Positions 12,901 to 24,170 of a stretch of 64,000 nt of DNA are shown here, piece after piece. The translations under genes and the position numbers were made by a program. Source of the stretch: Anthopleura xanthogrammica (taxonomy: Eukaryota > Cnidaria > Anthozoa > Actiniaria > Actiniidae); assembly GCA_964019055.1 (NCBI GenBank), contig OZ025219.1, positions 6,862,888-6,926,887 of the forward strand. The letters are read 5' to 3'. The notes beneath the pieces are model-generated. The model searched no databases and was not told where the DNA came from. It was given only the letters and a program-made list of their open reading frames with translations. How positions within the stretch are numbered: position 1 is the first letter of the stretch; each line of letters begins with the position of its first letter.

Positions 12901-14757
12901 TCTTTCGGTATTCTAACAAAAAACCTAATTAAAATGCTGTAAAATTAGGTAATTTAGTACCATTTAGGGGTGAAAATTGCGATTGTTAGACTACGAGAAA
13001 GAGAATTTTGGTACCTTTTTGGGGTCATTTTCATAATTTCCGATGAGCATGCCCACCCTTCTATACATATGGGAGTCATCCCCTCCCCCCGTAACATTAA
13101 TTTTAAAGCTCTTGCTAATTTTGCCAGACATTTAGAGGCTGCTCTTCAGTACCAAATGTCTGCAACCAAAAGAGTAGGTTCATTCTAAGAAAAATAAATA
13201 AATAAATAAATGAGATTTAGAAGTGGCATTTCTACAGAGGGCTCTTCGTCCATTGAAATAGCAATTGGAATTTAGAAGTTGATTTTTGCGAAGGAAGAAA
13301 ACCGGAGAACCCGAAGAAAAACCCTCGAAGCACAGGAGAGAACCAATAAACAACTCTACTCACATACGACACCGAGCCCGATGGGACTCAGTCGAACCCG
13401 GGTCGCAGTGGTGAGAGGCAGATATCAGCGTATTTTTAATGAGAACTTATAGGAAACCCCCTTTTACTTACTTGTCGTCTTGTTTAATAATCTACGACTA
13501 TAGGAGGCTCTCAGTTACAATACTTGGGACAGAGTACTGTTGCTAGTCAGATAAGTATCGTCCAGCTGGTCGGCCGTGGTCGTTTTGGTCAGGTTTATCG
13601 GGCAAAATGGAAGAATGAACAAGACGTGGCTGTGAAGTCTTTCAACTCAAGTCAGGATGGATCGTGGATCAGGGAAACTGAGTTGTACCAGACTGTTATG
13701 CTTCGACATCAAAATATTCTAGGTTGGATATAATTTTTTTATGAGTCGCACGGAAATTTGTGGTGATAGAATCTAGTAGAATGTTTTAGGAAACGTACAG
13801 TAATGACTTACGGCACGTATATGGTAAAATACATGCTGTAATATTAAAATGAATAATAATAATAATAATCAATAATAATATTTATTATATCCATTTTGAA
13901 ATCACTAGCAAATCCTGTAATCTGATTGGCTCTCAGTAGATTGATTCAAGCACGAATCGCACTATTTTGAGTCCGAATCGCATCTTTTTGTCAGCCAATC
14001 ACAATGCAACACTAGAAAAGGTAACCAATCAGATTACAGGATTGTATGTAATCAGCCAATCAGATTACAGCAAATAAGGAACATAAAATGTAGCTTTTTT
14101 CAAGTTTGAATGCAATTTTTTGTTACAAAAAGAAACAAAATGGATGATTTTAACAGCTACTTACACAAATTTAGTGTCTATCTAGTATGATTTCCAAATG
14201 AATATAATAAAGTGATAATTGAACTTCGTGTCGTGCAATTTTGGTCTGATATCAAACTTAAGATTACAAATCACACTCCCGCTACGCGGTCGTGTGATTT
14301 TGTTATCGCGCGTTTGATATCAGACCAAATTGCACTCTACTTAGTTCAATTACCATTATTAATTAGTTTTAGTATAAATACAAAGGTGATTATACAAAAT
14401 CGCGCGCTCTGATTGGTTTTCTATCTCGGATTATCAGCCGATAATCACCTTTTCGGACAAAATGCCTGTCAGCGTGACCGTCGCGCTTTTAAAAAATAAA
14501 ATATTTTCACTTTCAATGTTGTTTCCTTCTTTCTTTTTTGAAATAATCACCTTTTTATTTATACTAAAACAATTATTCACCTCAAGCTCAGTGGTTATCG
14601 ATGAATATTTACCTCGCAGCTCGAAGACTCGCCGCTCGGTAAATATTCATCGATAATCACTTCGCCTTCGGCGAATAACTGCTAAATAATGACAGTAATA
14701 AAAAAAGATAATGATAGCGTCAGTATACGGTAAAAAACATGCAGTAATATTGAAACA

Positions 14758-14792
<35 letters not shown>

Positions 14793-17064
14793 TAATAGAT
14801 AAATAATTAATAATAATAATAGTAAATAATTATTATAATTATAATAGTAATAATAATGATAAGATAATAATAGTGTATATATACGAGCGGTAAAAGACAT
14901 GCTGTAATATTGAAATAAATGATGATGATGATATATAACAATAATAATAAATTAATAAATAAATGATATAGTTCTCAAAATGGGTCTCCTTAACACATGG
15001 AAATTAAAAGTAGAATCTGGAACGACGACGAATTTGAAGTGCATGAGCATGCGCGTTTGAGAAGCCACCTTAACAAAACATTTATTTCCCCTGTCTATAC
15101 TATTCAAATGTCAAAACATCAACATGCGCTGGCAAAAACTGAGAATTTTGACCCAGGCCATTTTTACAAAAAAGTAACGAAATTTCAATTTTTGGCTTAT
15201 AATTTTTTGATTTTTCTTGTTACCAGCAGTTTTAGGACCCCAGGAATATACACACTAGTAGTCTAAAAGGTATTTCTCCATGCTATTGTAGGGTTTATAG
15301 CTTCAGACACAAAAGACAACGGGCTGTACACACAGTTATGGTTAATAACAGACTACCACGAGAACGGTTCCCTGTGTGATTACCTACAGAGGACGACATT
15401 AAATGTGCAGGAGTTACTCAAACTTGCCCATTCTGCTGCCAGGGGTTTGGCTCACCTTCATAGCAATGTGATAGGAAGTAATAACCAGGGCAAACCTGCC
15501 ATGGCTCATCGAGATATCAAGAGCAAGAATATCCTTGTGAAGGATGACGGTGAGTTTGACCGTTACGCACTCGTAAAATCTAACAATTTTTGTATTCGCA
15601 AATAAGGAGGTTGAGGTTTGCCAGATTGACATTAATTCAACTCTAATTGTAAATTTTCACACCACCAGGAACTTGTTGCATAGCAGACCTTGGCCTCGCT
15701 GTTCGCAAGTCAACATCCCACGGTCTTGTCGATGTTCCTACTGGTACCCGCGTTGGAACAAGTCGTTACTTGGCTCCGGAGTTCCTTGGAGATTTCCACA
15801 ACGTGTCTCGTTTTGATGGTTATAAAAGAGCAGACATATATTCTTTTGGCCTGGTGTTATGGGAGATGACGAGACGATGTGTTTCTGAAGGTGTCTATGA
15901 AGAATACCAGCTTCCATATTATGATAAAGTTCCTGGGGATCCTAGCGTTGAAGAGGTTTATGAAGTGGTTTGTGTTGAAAAGTATCGACCTTGCTGTTCG
16001 AACCGATGGGAACGAAACCCGGTAGGAATGACAGAGAGGGATAGAAGGAAAGGAGGGAGGGAGGGTGAAAAGACAAAAAAATGAAAGGAAAATCAGACGG
16101 TAATAGAAGGAAAGTTGGGAAGGAGGGAGGGAGGGAGGAATATAAGGAAAGGAGAGAACGAGGGAAATTGAAAAGGAAAGGAAATGGAAGGGAAATCAGA
16201 GAGGGATAGAAGGAAAAAAGAAAATAAACGAGAGAGGGAAGGAAAGGAGGGAGAGACAGAAGGAAGGCTTAGGCGTAATGTTTTTCCATTTCAGACCACG
16301 TGTGATTCCATAGAGTATCATTCCTTTATTTAATGGTTACACATAAGACACATGAATATGGATGCAATGATGGTCTCTGAAATGGGAAAACATTACGCTC
16401 AAGCTGAAAGGGTCTATTGTTTGCCTTATAGAAAGATAATAATTTTTTTTGCAGTATAAGACTTCACTCTTCGGAACCTGCTTTTTGATTGCCTTATAGT
16501 AAAGCACCTCTTTTGTTAGCTTAGGTTTTGTTTAATTGTTTGGAAGACCAATTTATTGTTATATGAATTTTATGTACTATTGTTTAAGCTAATCATGAAG
16601 CCTGTTGCCAGGACTCCTATATTTGTGTATATAAGTGTTCCTATATTTTATTTTTAAAGTTCTCCTATATATCCCTATATAAATAGTTCTTCACTTAGAT
16701 GTCCCATAATTTCTATAATTTTATTGAGAACAGAAAAGGAAAAAATAATTATGTTCATATAACTTTAGTACCGGTGGAAGGGAAATATAAACGAACTTAA
16801 AGGGATACTTGAAGTGCTATATTGATTCTAAGCTTTCTGGAAACTCTGAAGAATGCCCCCCTTTCTTTTCTTTTTGCTGTACTAAATATTAAATCTAACC
16901 TCTTCTTGTTGCACTCCCTTTACCATCAGACGCTGAAGAAACTGTCCAGGATGATGAAGGAATGCTGGAAACATAATCCATTGGGCCGTCTTACATCCGT
17001 AAGAGTCAGCAAGTCTCTTAAAACGTACATGGACACAGCTATGAAACAAGATACTGCGGTTTAA
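9920..17064 (+). CDS. TGF-beta superfamily type I receptor serine/threonine kinase (ALK-like), complete
   Basis: Seven exons: 9920-9986, 11243-11539, 12240-12407, 13504-13722, 15292-15549, 15669-16021, 16930-17064. They total 1497 bases, 498 aa, the usual type I length. The first five introns are phase 1, the last phase 0. Domains: signal peptide 1-22; Cys-rich ectodomain ending in CCYEDYCN; membrane helix about 137-154; juxtamembrane/GS region about 165-192; kinase from about 195 with glycine loop GRGRFGQV (201-208), VAVK (Lys222), HRDIKSKN (323-330), DLG (343-345, normal for type I receptors) and LAPE (371-374). The L45 loop (255-264, [10 protein letters not shown]) resembles the activin/TGF-beta branch (ALK4/5/7) more than the BMP branch, suggesting Smad2/3-type signalling. 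The GS box is degenerate (see findings). Introns carry several SINEs and MITEs. The kinase assignment is secure; subclass is inferred. Confidence 0.92.
11620..12080. repeat. SINE-like family S1, copy B, in receptor intron 2
   Basis: Head CCTTGGGGTTGATCAAAGTC at 11623, then CAGATCGAATTAGAAT, a GGAGAAAAACCCTTGGAT block, CTACTCACATGTGATGTC and a tail with GAGAGCCGAGTG. A poly-T run follows at 12171-12187. Related to the copies at 9340, 13240 and 60425. Confidence 0.65.
12430..12526. repeat. Foldback MITE in receptor intron
   Basis: Arms 12444-12465 and 12488-12509 are reverse complements with one mismatch, within an outer TACAATAT/ATATTGTA pair. The loop holds CGAGCCGAAGGCGAG, itself self-complementary. 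A third partial copy of the arm lies at 12635-12656. Confidence 0.75.
12818..13092. repeat. Poly-G-ended inverted-repeat element (family P), copy 1
   Basis: Left end: CCC, a run of 16 G (12821-12836), then ACTCCGATATGTGGGG. Right end: CCCACCCTTCTATACATATG, GGAGTCATCCCC, then a C run. The two ends are approximate reverse complements. Similar ends occur at 17674-18026 and near 44870. Confidence 0.55.
13240..13425. repeat. SINE-like family S1, copy C, in receptor intron 3
   Basis: Purine block GCGAAGGAAGAAAACCGGAG, then AACTCTACTCACATACGACA, then a tRNA box-B-like GTCGAACCCGGGTCGC and GTGGTGAGAGGCAG. The tail resembles a tRNA internal promoter read on the minus strand, suggesting tRNA ancestry of the family. 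Confidence 0.65.
13723..15291. repeat. Receptor intron 4: three foldback MITEs and AAT microsatellites
   Basis: MITE 13911-14043 has arms AATCCTGTAATCTGATTGGC and its complement at 14025-14043. MITE 14214-14354 has long arms around TTTGGTCTGATATCAAAC and its complement. A hairpin at 14590-14661 has arms around GTTATCGATGAATATTTACC, inside a larger inverted unit beginning near 14385. AAT-type repeats lie at 13851-13882 and 14758-14860. Nothing coding was seen. Confidence 0.75.
16022..16929. repeat. Receptor last intron with GGGA/GGAA purine tract
   Basis: 16025-16275 is an almost pure purine tract of GGAAGGAGGGAGGG type, starting directly after the donor at 16021/16022. The frame reads through the donor to 16084, but the next kinase segment is clearly encoded at 16930. 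The rest of the intron shows no features. Confidence 0.8.
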
Positions 17065-18658
17065 GCGTGAGTCTACATATACCACCATCATGCACATTTG
17101 TTTTAAATTTTAATTAGTATGAACTTGTGGTTGCCGTTTTTACGTTTATATCAGTATATATAGTATCATCTAGATTATTTTGCTCCAGACTTCTTTATGA
17201 ACCTGTTTTTCCCGTTTTAAGAGCGTCAGCATATTAAGCATTTCGAAGTTGAGGCAAAAACTAGGTCGAGTTGGCATTGAAGTGCATTGTGGGACTGTTT
17301 TAGGGGAAGAAATAGACGCCGTCTGGAAAATATGTCCGCTAAAAAAGTCCTACTCAATCATGACTGCAGGGCCAGTTTTTTTCCAGTTCTTTCTCAACCT
17401 CGGAATGCCTGATATACTGCCATCTCGCTTTGCTTTAAACGTCAGTATGAACTTGAGTTTTCCGTTTAAACATCAGTATATACCACGATCTAGATTTCCT
17501 TTAACTTCCACATCCTTTTCAAGGTACTATGCTGTGTGCAAACATTTCCAAACGTCTATATAAAGTTTTTTTAGTCCATTCAGAACATTGACAAAGAGTA
17601 CAGATAATGACTAAAATGTTAAAAATATTTAGTGTTCAGCATTAATTCGCCATTGGCTTAGAGTCTATGAAAGACCCGAGAGGGGAAGTACTCCCATGTA
17701 GAAAGGGTGGGGATGATCGTTGACAAAATAAACTCCTTTAACACCTAAAAGAGAGAGTTTGGGCGTGGTCCTGGTTTAAATCTAGCCTAAAAGATACCAC
17801 TTTGAAACACAAAATAATCATTTAAAAAGATCATTCAGTTATCGCATGATAACTGATATCCGTTTTTATGTTTGGGGCCAACAATCGCGTATCTCTAAAG
17901 GATACAACGTGCTAAAAACCAACAGCTTCACCCTTAAAAATGACTTACGATTTCTACTCCTAAAAGATACGACGATCATGCCTACCCTTCGTTAAATGGG
18001 AGTACCCCCGCCCCCATACCCTCCGGGCTAAAAGATGCCCCTACTTCCTACTACATGCATTATGTTTATCAAACTTTGTCATGAGGACTGTTAACGTTAG
18101 TTTTGAATGTTTTGTGATATGCATCACCAGTTTTTGTTCTAGATAATCGTTGTTTGTTGGTCGTTGACTGAAGTGGGGAGCTATCTCTAAACGAGAGGTT
18201 AGAAATCGTCAGCTAATAGTTACACTTATAATCACTTCAAGTTGTTGGAATAAATGTTGAATCAATATAATATTATTACAAGTGTCATTGAACGAGTTTC
18301 GGAATTGTATTTCGATGATAATTGTCTTTCTAGTTCACATGCAATTTCCCGCTGTGTTTCTTTATCACAGTTTCTTTATCATTTACTCACGATAAGCCTC
18401 ATTTCACAAATACCAACGATAAATCAAATAATGCATAACTTCAACAATACTAGCATTTATTTTCAAAATTTCGTGGACTTTCGTGGATTTTTGATACCCT
18501 TAGACAAACGGGTACTAAAATCTTATTCCAGGTAAGTATAGTATTCTATATTTATAAGTATACGTGTATTATTCATCGCAACCTGTCTTAAAGGCTAATT
18601 GAATCTCTCTAAAAGGATTGTACTGATCCTGCTTGATTAAATGAGTGTGATCTGCAGT
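17065..18658. other. Receptor 3' flank / convergent intergenic region
   Basis: Candidate poly(A) signals AATAAA lie at about 17727 and 18250. An inverted-repeat element occupies 17674-18026 (separate entry). An open frame at 18254-18535 ends with a donor-like CAG|GTAAGT at 18531 but has no recognisable protein features, so it is not called. Confidence 0.5.
17674..18026. repeat. Inverted-repeat element (family P), copy 2
   Basis: Left end GGGGAAGTACTCCCATGTAG, AAAGGGTGGGGATGATCG. The right end is its approximate complement: CGATCATGCCTACCCTTC, then AAATGGGAGTACCCCC. Ends match the copy at 12818-13092 in the GGGAGT-plus-C-run motif. Confidence 0.6.
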
Positions 18659-21560
18659 TTAACGATGTGATGAAGGACGCATTTTCATTTCTGAAAATTT
18701 TAAAGAAGCATCATCACTAGGGTAGTCCCAAACCACTGCTTTTGAATTTGTGCCCGCTCCTGAATATTTGCCGTTTAGGTTAGAATAATGACAGTTATTG
18801 TACCACCAAGCACCGGTAAATTCTACTGCACAGTTAGACGTGCTTCTTTGGTCATTATCTTGATCTTTCGTAGTAAATACCATGTTGTTATGATAGGCGA
18901 GAGAATCCTTGGATGAGCCTGAATACGAGCCTACTTTTAGTCTGTATTTCTCTTTTTCGTTGCCAACATTAAAACTACCATATTTAGCAAAGAACTTTCG
19001 TCCATTCCAGTCCTCCATGTCAACGCGTAGAATCGAGAGTGTTCTTGCTGTCAGTCGATGGATGTAGTCATTACCCAACCAGAACTCTCCATTCAGGTTT
19101 CCAAAACCGGTTTTGTACTGTTGCCAGCCAAGATAAAAGTCTACAGATCCATCTTGTCTTCTCTGGAACACTGTCCACCCCCCTGCGTCAGTTGTCATGT
19201 CACAGTAGACTTGAAAGGGTCCTTGGTTGTCAGGTTGTATTATGTACACACCGTTACGTCTTTCACCTGATTTGTATATCTTTGAACAGTCTCTACAGAT
19301 GGCTTTTAACTGTACATCACTTTTTGAGACAAAAGTCTTTGAGCCGGTAGAACTTGTGGCGGTGCAGACGTACAACCCAGAGTCTGATGTTTGCATATTT
19401 CTGATTATCAAAGACCCGGCGATGATTTGATAACGATTGATAGGAAGTACCCCGCTGTCTCTTGTCCAACTGATGACTGGGTGTGGGTCACCTTTAGCAG
19501 AGCAGTTCAGAATTAAAGCATTGCCAGAAATATGGGACATGAGCCTGCTCATACATGCGCAATGATGCGTTTCAGCTTACAAAATAGCCGCCGAGTCTTA
19601 TAGGAAATGTATGGGGAATATAGAGCTTCCTCTATTTACGGCGAATAGGGTTTTATTTCCTCTGAGCTCCACATCGCGACAAACAACCCACCCTACAAGC
19701 TACTAAATAAGCGTAAAATGATCATTGAATCATGCGACATATTGGTTCCCGGACTACTTGCCTTCGAAAGGCTTCGAAAGCTCTAGATTCCATACATCGT
19801 CTATAAATCTGGCCACACTTGACCCCAAAATCGTCTTATTTGAGCTCGAAAAAAATTAAAAGTAAAAGAGCTCCACCTCGATATCACCAAACGAGTGTTT
19901 AATAAATCCAAAACCGCTCAAAATAGACAGCATGCCTTCAGAATGTAGGTTCCCAAGAAGCTTGGAGTTAGGTTAAATTTTAAGCGATTCGACGCGTTGT
20001 TAGCTCGTAGTTTTCAGTTAAAAATGACAAGAAACCACAGAGAACTGCTCCAAACAGCTTCAAAACCCCCTAAGTATCGCCATTTTGTTTTTACAAGCTC
20101 CTATTGACTGCTGAGATACAATAAGGAAGCTTAAAGTAACGATTTACGTTTGAAACTTGTTTCTTGTCCTTCATGGGCTTCCTGTGGTGAGGCTTATCAA
20201 CAGAAAAATAATAGTTGTTCTTTTGATTGTCAAGTAACTATTTTTTGGCAAGAATTGTTTTACTAACATCATAGTTGAATATAAATATGTGCTTGGAAAC
20301 CATGTAGTTATATTTTTCCTCTAGAAAACCACTTCATTTTCATTCATGCGTAACACCGCTGACAATGTCCAATATTTCTGGCAATGAATCTCCTACGACG
20401 ACGTTCATCGAAGAGGGAGGCGTTACAATAAACACAGGAAGTGGGACTACGAACAGCATCGTTGATGATGTTACTGTAGCAAGACGATTCTTGGCTCTAC
20501 ATACATACAAGCCAGAATCACTCTTTCTAGCATTAAAAAACATCAATTGACCATCACGAATCAGAGAACGATTTGCTGGGAGAGGACCAAGAACTTTGTA
20601 CCACGTGACCTGTGGTTTTGGGTGTCCGGTTACGTGACATATTGGTAGGGTTATGTTGTCCCCTATTTTGACATGAGTGGGTCCATTATCCAGAGTAAGT
20701 CTGGGTGGATAGATGACCTCAAGTCTTGCCTTCGTCTGCACTTTGCCAAGAATATTAGACGCCCTGCAATGATATTCACCTGTGTCAGCAATTTTAGCTT
20801 TTGGAATCTCTAGTTTACCAGTTCCATCAATTATGAATCGAGAGACAGACAATGAACCATTTGCTTTACTCCAAACAATCATAGGCTTTGGGTAACCACG
20901 TGCAGAACAGTAGAAAATAGCTGGTTTGCTTTGATTGACGATCAGATGAGGCGGAGAGATCACAACGGATGGAGGTTCTAACGAAGGACCGCGGTCCCCT
21001 TTATGTCCCTGCATGCCTCGAGGACCAGGAGCTCCATTTTGTCCTGGATCGCCTTTTGGTCCCGGTATTCCTTGCTTGCCTCTTCTACCTGGTTTTCCCA
21101 TTGATCCTCTTGGTCCTTTTTTCCCTCTTTTACCTGGAGGTCCCTGAGGGCCCGGTGCCGTAATAAGATACTTTGTAGTGTATAAAGAAGCTATTTCTTT
21201 GCTTATTTCCTGTTTCATTATCTGCGTCATTTCATCTTTAAGGTTTTTAATTCTTGTTTGATTTCGTTCTTGGGAAGATTTATCCATGGATGAAATAATA
21301 CTACGTCTATTCCGTTCGTGTATCGGGTAATCAAGTTTACCACTCACCACAACTTGTTCCTGCTTGTTTTTCACTTTTCGAGTTTCCATTGAAGAGGTCA
21401 ATTTGTTCTCCAAGCGATGTATTCTTGAGTTTTGTTCCTTTAGAATCATCTCAATACGTACAATTTCAGCACAGCACAACAGCACGGCAAGCAAAGAAGC
21501 GACGACGATAGCGATCGTTATGGAAATTGTCCTCGAAGAATGAGCTTTCTCTTGCTTCAT
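18659..21560 (-). CDS. Cnidarian ficolin-like protein: type II membrane, collagen, three Ig, fibrinogen domain; coding region interrupted in Ig3
   Basis: Two long minus-strand frames, 21560-20387 and 19518-18659, are one coding sequence split by the 868-bp segment 19519-20386. Leaving that segment out gives 678 codons (677 aa) with the frame preserved. Order: short cytoplasmic N-terminus; membrane helix 12-31; coiled-coil-like stalk; furin-like RNRR|S at 83-87; 19 Gly-X-Y triplets (137-193); Ig1 (about 197-285), Ig2 (286-377), Ig3 (378-460), each with Cys-Trp-Cys spacing; fibrinogen C-terminal domain 466-677 with the DQDND calcium-site motif. The first ATG is at 21560; earlier in-frame codons are not ATG. 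This matches the architecture described for cnidarian ficolin-like proteins (CniFLs), and resembles snail FREPs in pairing Ig with fibrinogen. Likely role: glycan or acetyl-group recognition at the surface or after furin release. No stops outside the insert, so disruption looks recent or the insert is spliced. Confidence 0.85.
19519..20386. mobile_element. 868-bp segment with 22-bp terminal inverted repeats inserted in the Ig3 coding sequence
   Basis: Ends 19519-19540 and 20365-20386 are inverted repeats matching at 21 of 22 positions (CATTGCCAGAAATAT at the outer edge). On the sense strand the flanks ...GGAGATT and CTTTAATTCTG... join in frame to encode VVVGDSLILNC, a textbook Ig strand B with its Cys. 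No target duplication is evident and no open frame of note lies inside. No GT/AG pair sits at the repeat ends. An internal GT-AG pair (donor after 20357, acceptor before 19575) would keep the frame but add 29 residues. Most likely a non-autonomous DNA transposon; an introner-like intron is the alternative. Confidence 0.75.
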
Positions 21561-24170
21561 TTTGAGAAATAATTTCACAACAAGACGTTCTCGCAGTTGA
21601 ACACGTAATGTGATATAACAAATGATTACATAGTTTCAAAACGGAAGTAGACGTCGACTGATACCTAAGAACGGATGACCTTACTGTTATACAAAGACTA
21701 ATCTCCTACCCAGGTATCTATCTCTATTTTTAAGTGTGTTCTCGATAACGTTTATAGGGCATTGCTCGCGCGTATCCTTTCTACGTATTAGTTGAATGCG
21801 CGCGCTCATCGTGATGATATCATTCGAAGGTTTTGATGAGTGAAATATCAAGAAAACTAGTTCACTTCTTCCATAGGAAGACAATAAGATAATTTGGAAG
21901 CAAGTCTTGTGTTGTTGTGACGTCTTTCATGTACTGGAGAGAAGAAGTCATCAAAGACATTTGGAAGTAATTTAAAAGAATTTGAAGTTTAGAAAATATT
22001 GGGTCAGAATGCTGGTCGAATTTGGAAAAAGTAATTAGACGGATTGCCTTACTCATTATAGAGTTTTTAACCAGAATTTATATCGTTTAAAACAAATAAA
22101 CAAATCATCACGTGATACTTCTTTTGGTCTTTAAATCTTTTTTCATTGGACAACCTTTTTGACAATGACTGTATGTATAAAAGGGTCAAAAGTTTTGCAC
22201 CTTACTGTAATTATTTTAAGACATGCACAATAGCCAGGTCACCCTGATCTTTACCGTCACGTTGAACCTTATCTTGGACTTGTCCTCTACATTTCACAGT
22301 TACTTTGCCTGGGACGTCATTTGGTCTGTGGGTACTTCTTGCAGAACTGACTGTACCTTTCTGTATTATCAAGCAGTTCATTAACATCGTTCAGTTGGTT
22401 TCAGCGTGTAATATTGTAGTCAAAATAGATCAAGATAATAGAAAGAAATTCAAACCCCAGTGATTGGTCACATGGTGCAGCTGTTAGTCATAACGTGCAA
22501 TTTGTTGTTCTGTAACAGTTCCATGGTGTATCGGAGCCTTAAAAGACCTTGAGTTCGCACGTGATGAAAATCGGAAGTCAGGATGTATGTATATTATCCT
22601 GGCTAGCTATGGCTGTATACCAAAACGTCACCTCATATCATTAGCAAAGAATATACCTTTCCCGAATTCGCTAGAGTGCGTGCATGAACACGAAACAATG
22701 TTTCCAAGTCAAGATTAGACTTGAAAAAATAGACCCCTTGCAGCACTTCGAAATGCAGATCAATTTGGAAGACAAAACAATGAGTTTCAAATTCCCAGGA
22801 GATTGAAAGTCTTTTGTTTTGCCCTCTCAATTGAACTGCTTTAAAGTCACGTGCAAGGCGTCTACAAACATTAAATGTATGAACAAATCTAGTCCAACCT
22901 CGACTTGGAGCAATTATTTCGTGGTCACTTAATTAAGCGAATTTGGGAACTAAGGTCTGTTCGCTTTCTTACAGTTCGTATAATAAACTAAAAATAAAAT
23001 ATTACAATTTTTACCCATTTTAAAATTATATTTATTAACAGTAAAATCAATAAATTTACAATATCGATAAAATGTTTGGAATGGTAATTTTAATTTTAAA
23101 GTAATACCATTTTAAGATCACATATATTCATAATATTAGTAAAATGATAATATCTACTAAATGAATGTTAGAATGTTAATAATTTTAACTTGCATATATC
23201 TAGAGTTACGTTGACAATAAAATTGGCTGTATAAATCTCAAACGCTTGTGTTTTCAATGGATTATTATGATTCGATTCATTCAATTCATCGTGTTGCCCG
23301 AAAGGAATTATGGGTCAACTATTTTTGGCTAGCATTTCCCAAAAACGGACATGGGAAATTCTGATCAAAATACGATGTTGAATCCTCAATTTTGATTGGT
23401 TACCCTTGAGTTCGTTCTAAAGGTCAACTCTGCTGGCACTGGTTTTTTGGATTAAATATGGGTGAAATCATGGTGGTGCCACACTTTTCCTAGCGATGTT
23501 GACCTTCTCACACAAATGATAGCAAAGCTTCAATATTCACTTCACTTTCTTGACATTACAAAACAAGGATCGTAGGCTTGCCAGCATCAAAGACAGTAAG
23601 TAAAGATGAAACAATACTAAGTTGAAATTGTCCAGTAGCTTTAAAATATAGAACGTTACACGGCCGTGCACAGGTAGAGTTTAACTTCCCGGAGAATTTC
23701 TTATTTGAGTGAGCGAACAGATTAAAATGTTTCTCGTTCCTTGAAGATAAAAATCGTATCTAAATATGACTGAGTAAAATTCTGTGAAGGATAATGTTTA
23801 ATTTAGCTTTAGACAATAATGTATATCATGTGTGCTTCTATTTTTCATACTGTATTACGATAAACGGATGATCTCACTCGTTTTAACTATAGCAAAAAGG
23901 ACTTCCTATTTTTAATTCATTGCATTTTAAAGGATTATCTGAACTGAAATCCGAGTCGTGCGTTTCTTCGAATTCCTTTTCGCTCCTTTCTTTCTTTCTT
24001 TCTTTCTTTCTTTTTCTTTTCTTTTCTTTTCTTTCTATCTTTTTTTCCTTCTTTCTTGCTTTCTTTCTTTCTTCCTTACCTTTCGTTTTTGTGAAAGCTT
24101 TTACAGCCCGAATCCTCTTCTATACACCAATTCTATTCTTTTTTATTTATGTATCCGTCATCCTTTTCAG
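21561..24170. other. Divergent intergenic region between the ficolin-like gene and the ECW-domain gene
   Basis: No clear core promoter could be assigned to either flanking gene. A TATAAAAG is present on the plus strand near 22174 without a matching gene. A possible small minus-strand exon lies at 22211-22381 (separate entry). A CTTT microsatellite occupies 23988-24066. The stretch 22980-23240 is very AT-rich and featureless. Confidence 0.5.
22211..22381 (-). CDS. Possible orphan coding exon or small ORF (56 codons)
   Basis: Minus-strand frame from ATG at 22381 to TAA at 22211. The C-terminal part reads like real protein, with balanced composition and alternating hydrophobic/charged residues (VTVKCRGQVQDKV ... 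GDLAIVHVLK). An AG acceptor (AATACAG) lies 21 bases into the frame, so it could be the last exon of a gene whose other exons lie at higher coordinates. I found no partner exon and cannot name a family. It may equally be a gene relic. Confidence 0.25.
   Translation of the reverse strand: MNCLIIQKGTVSSARSTHRPNDVPGKVTVKCRGQVQDKVQRDGKDQGDLAIVHVLK

Noticed and set aside
18254..18535. 93-residue frame ending in a CAG|GTAAGT donor
   Set aside because: The translation has no recognisable features; chance donor match in AT-rich DNA downstream of the receptor gene.
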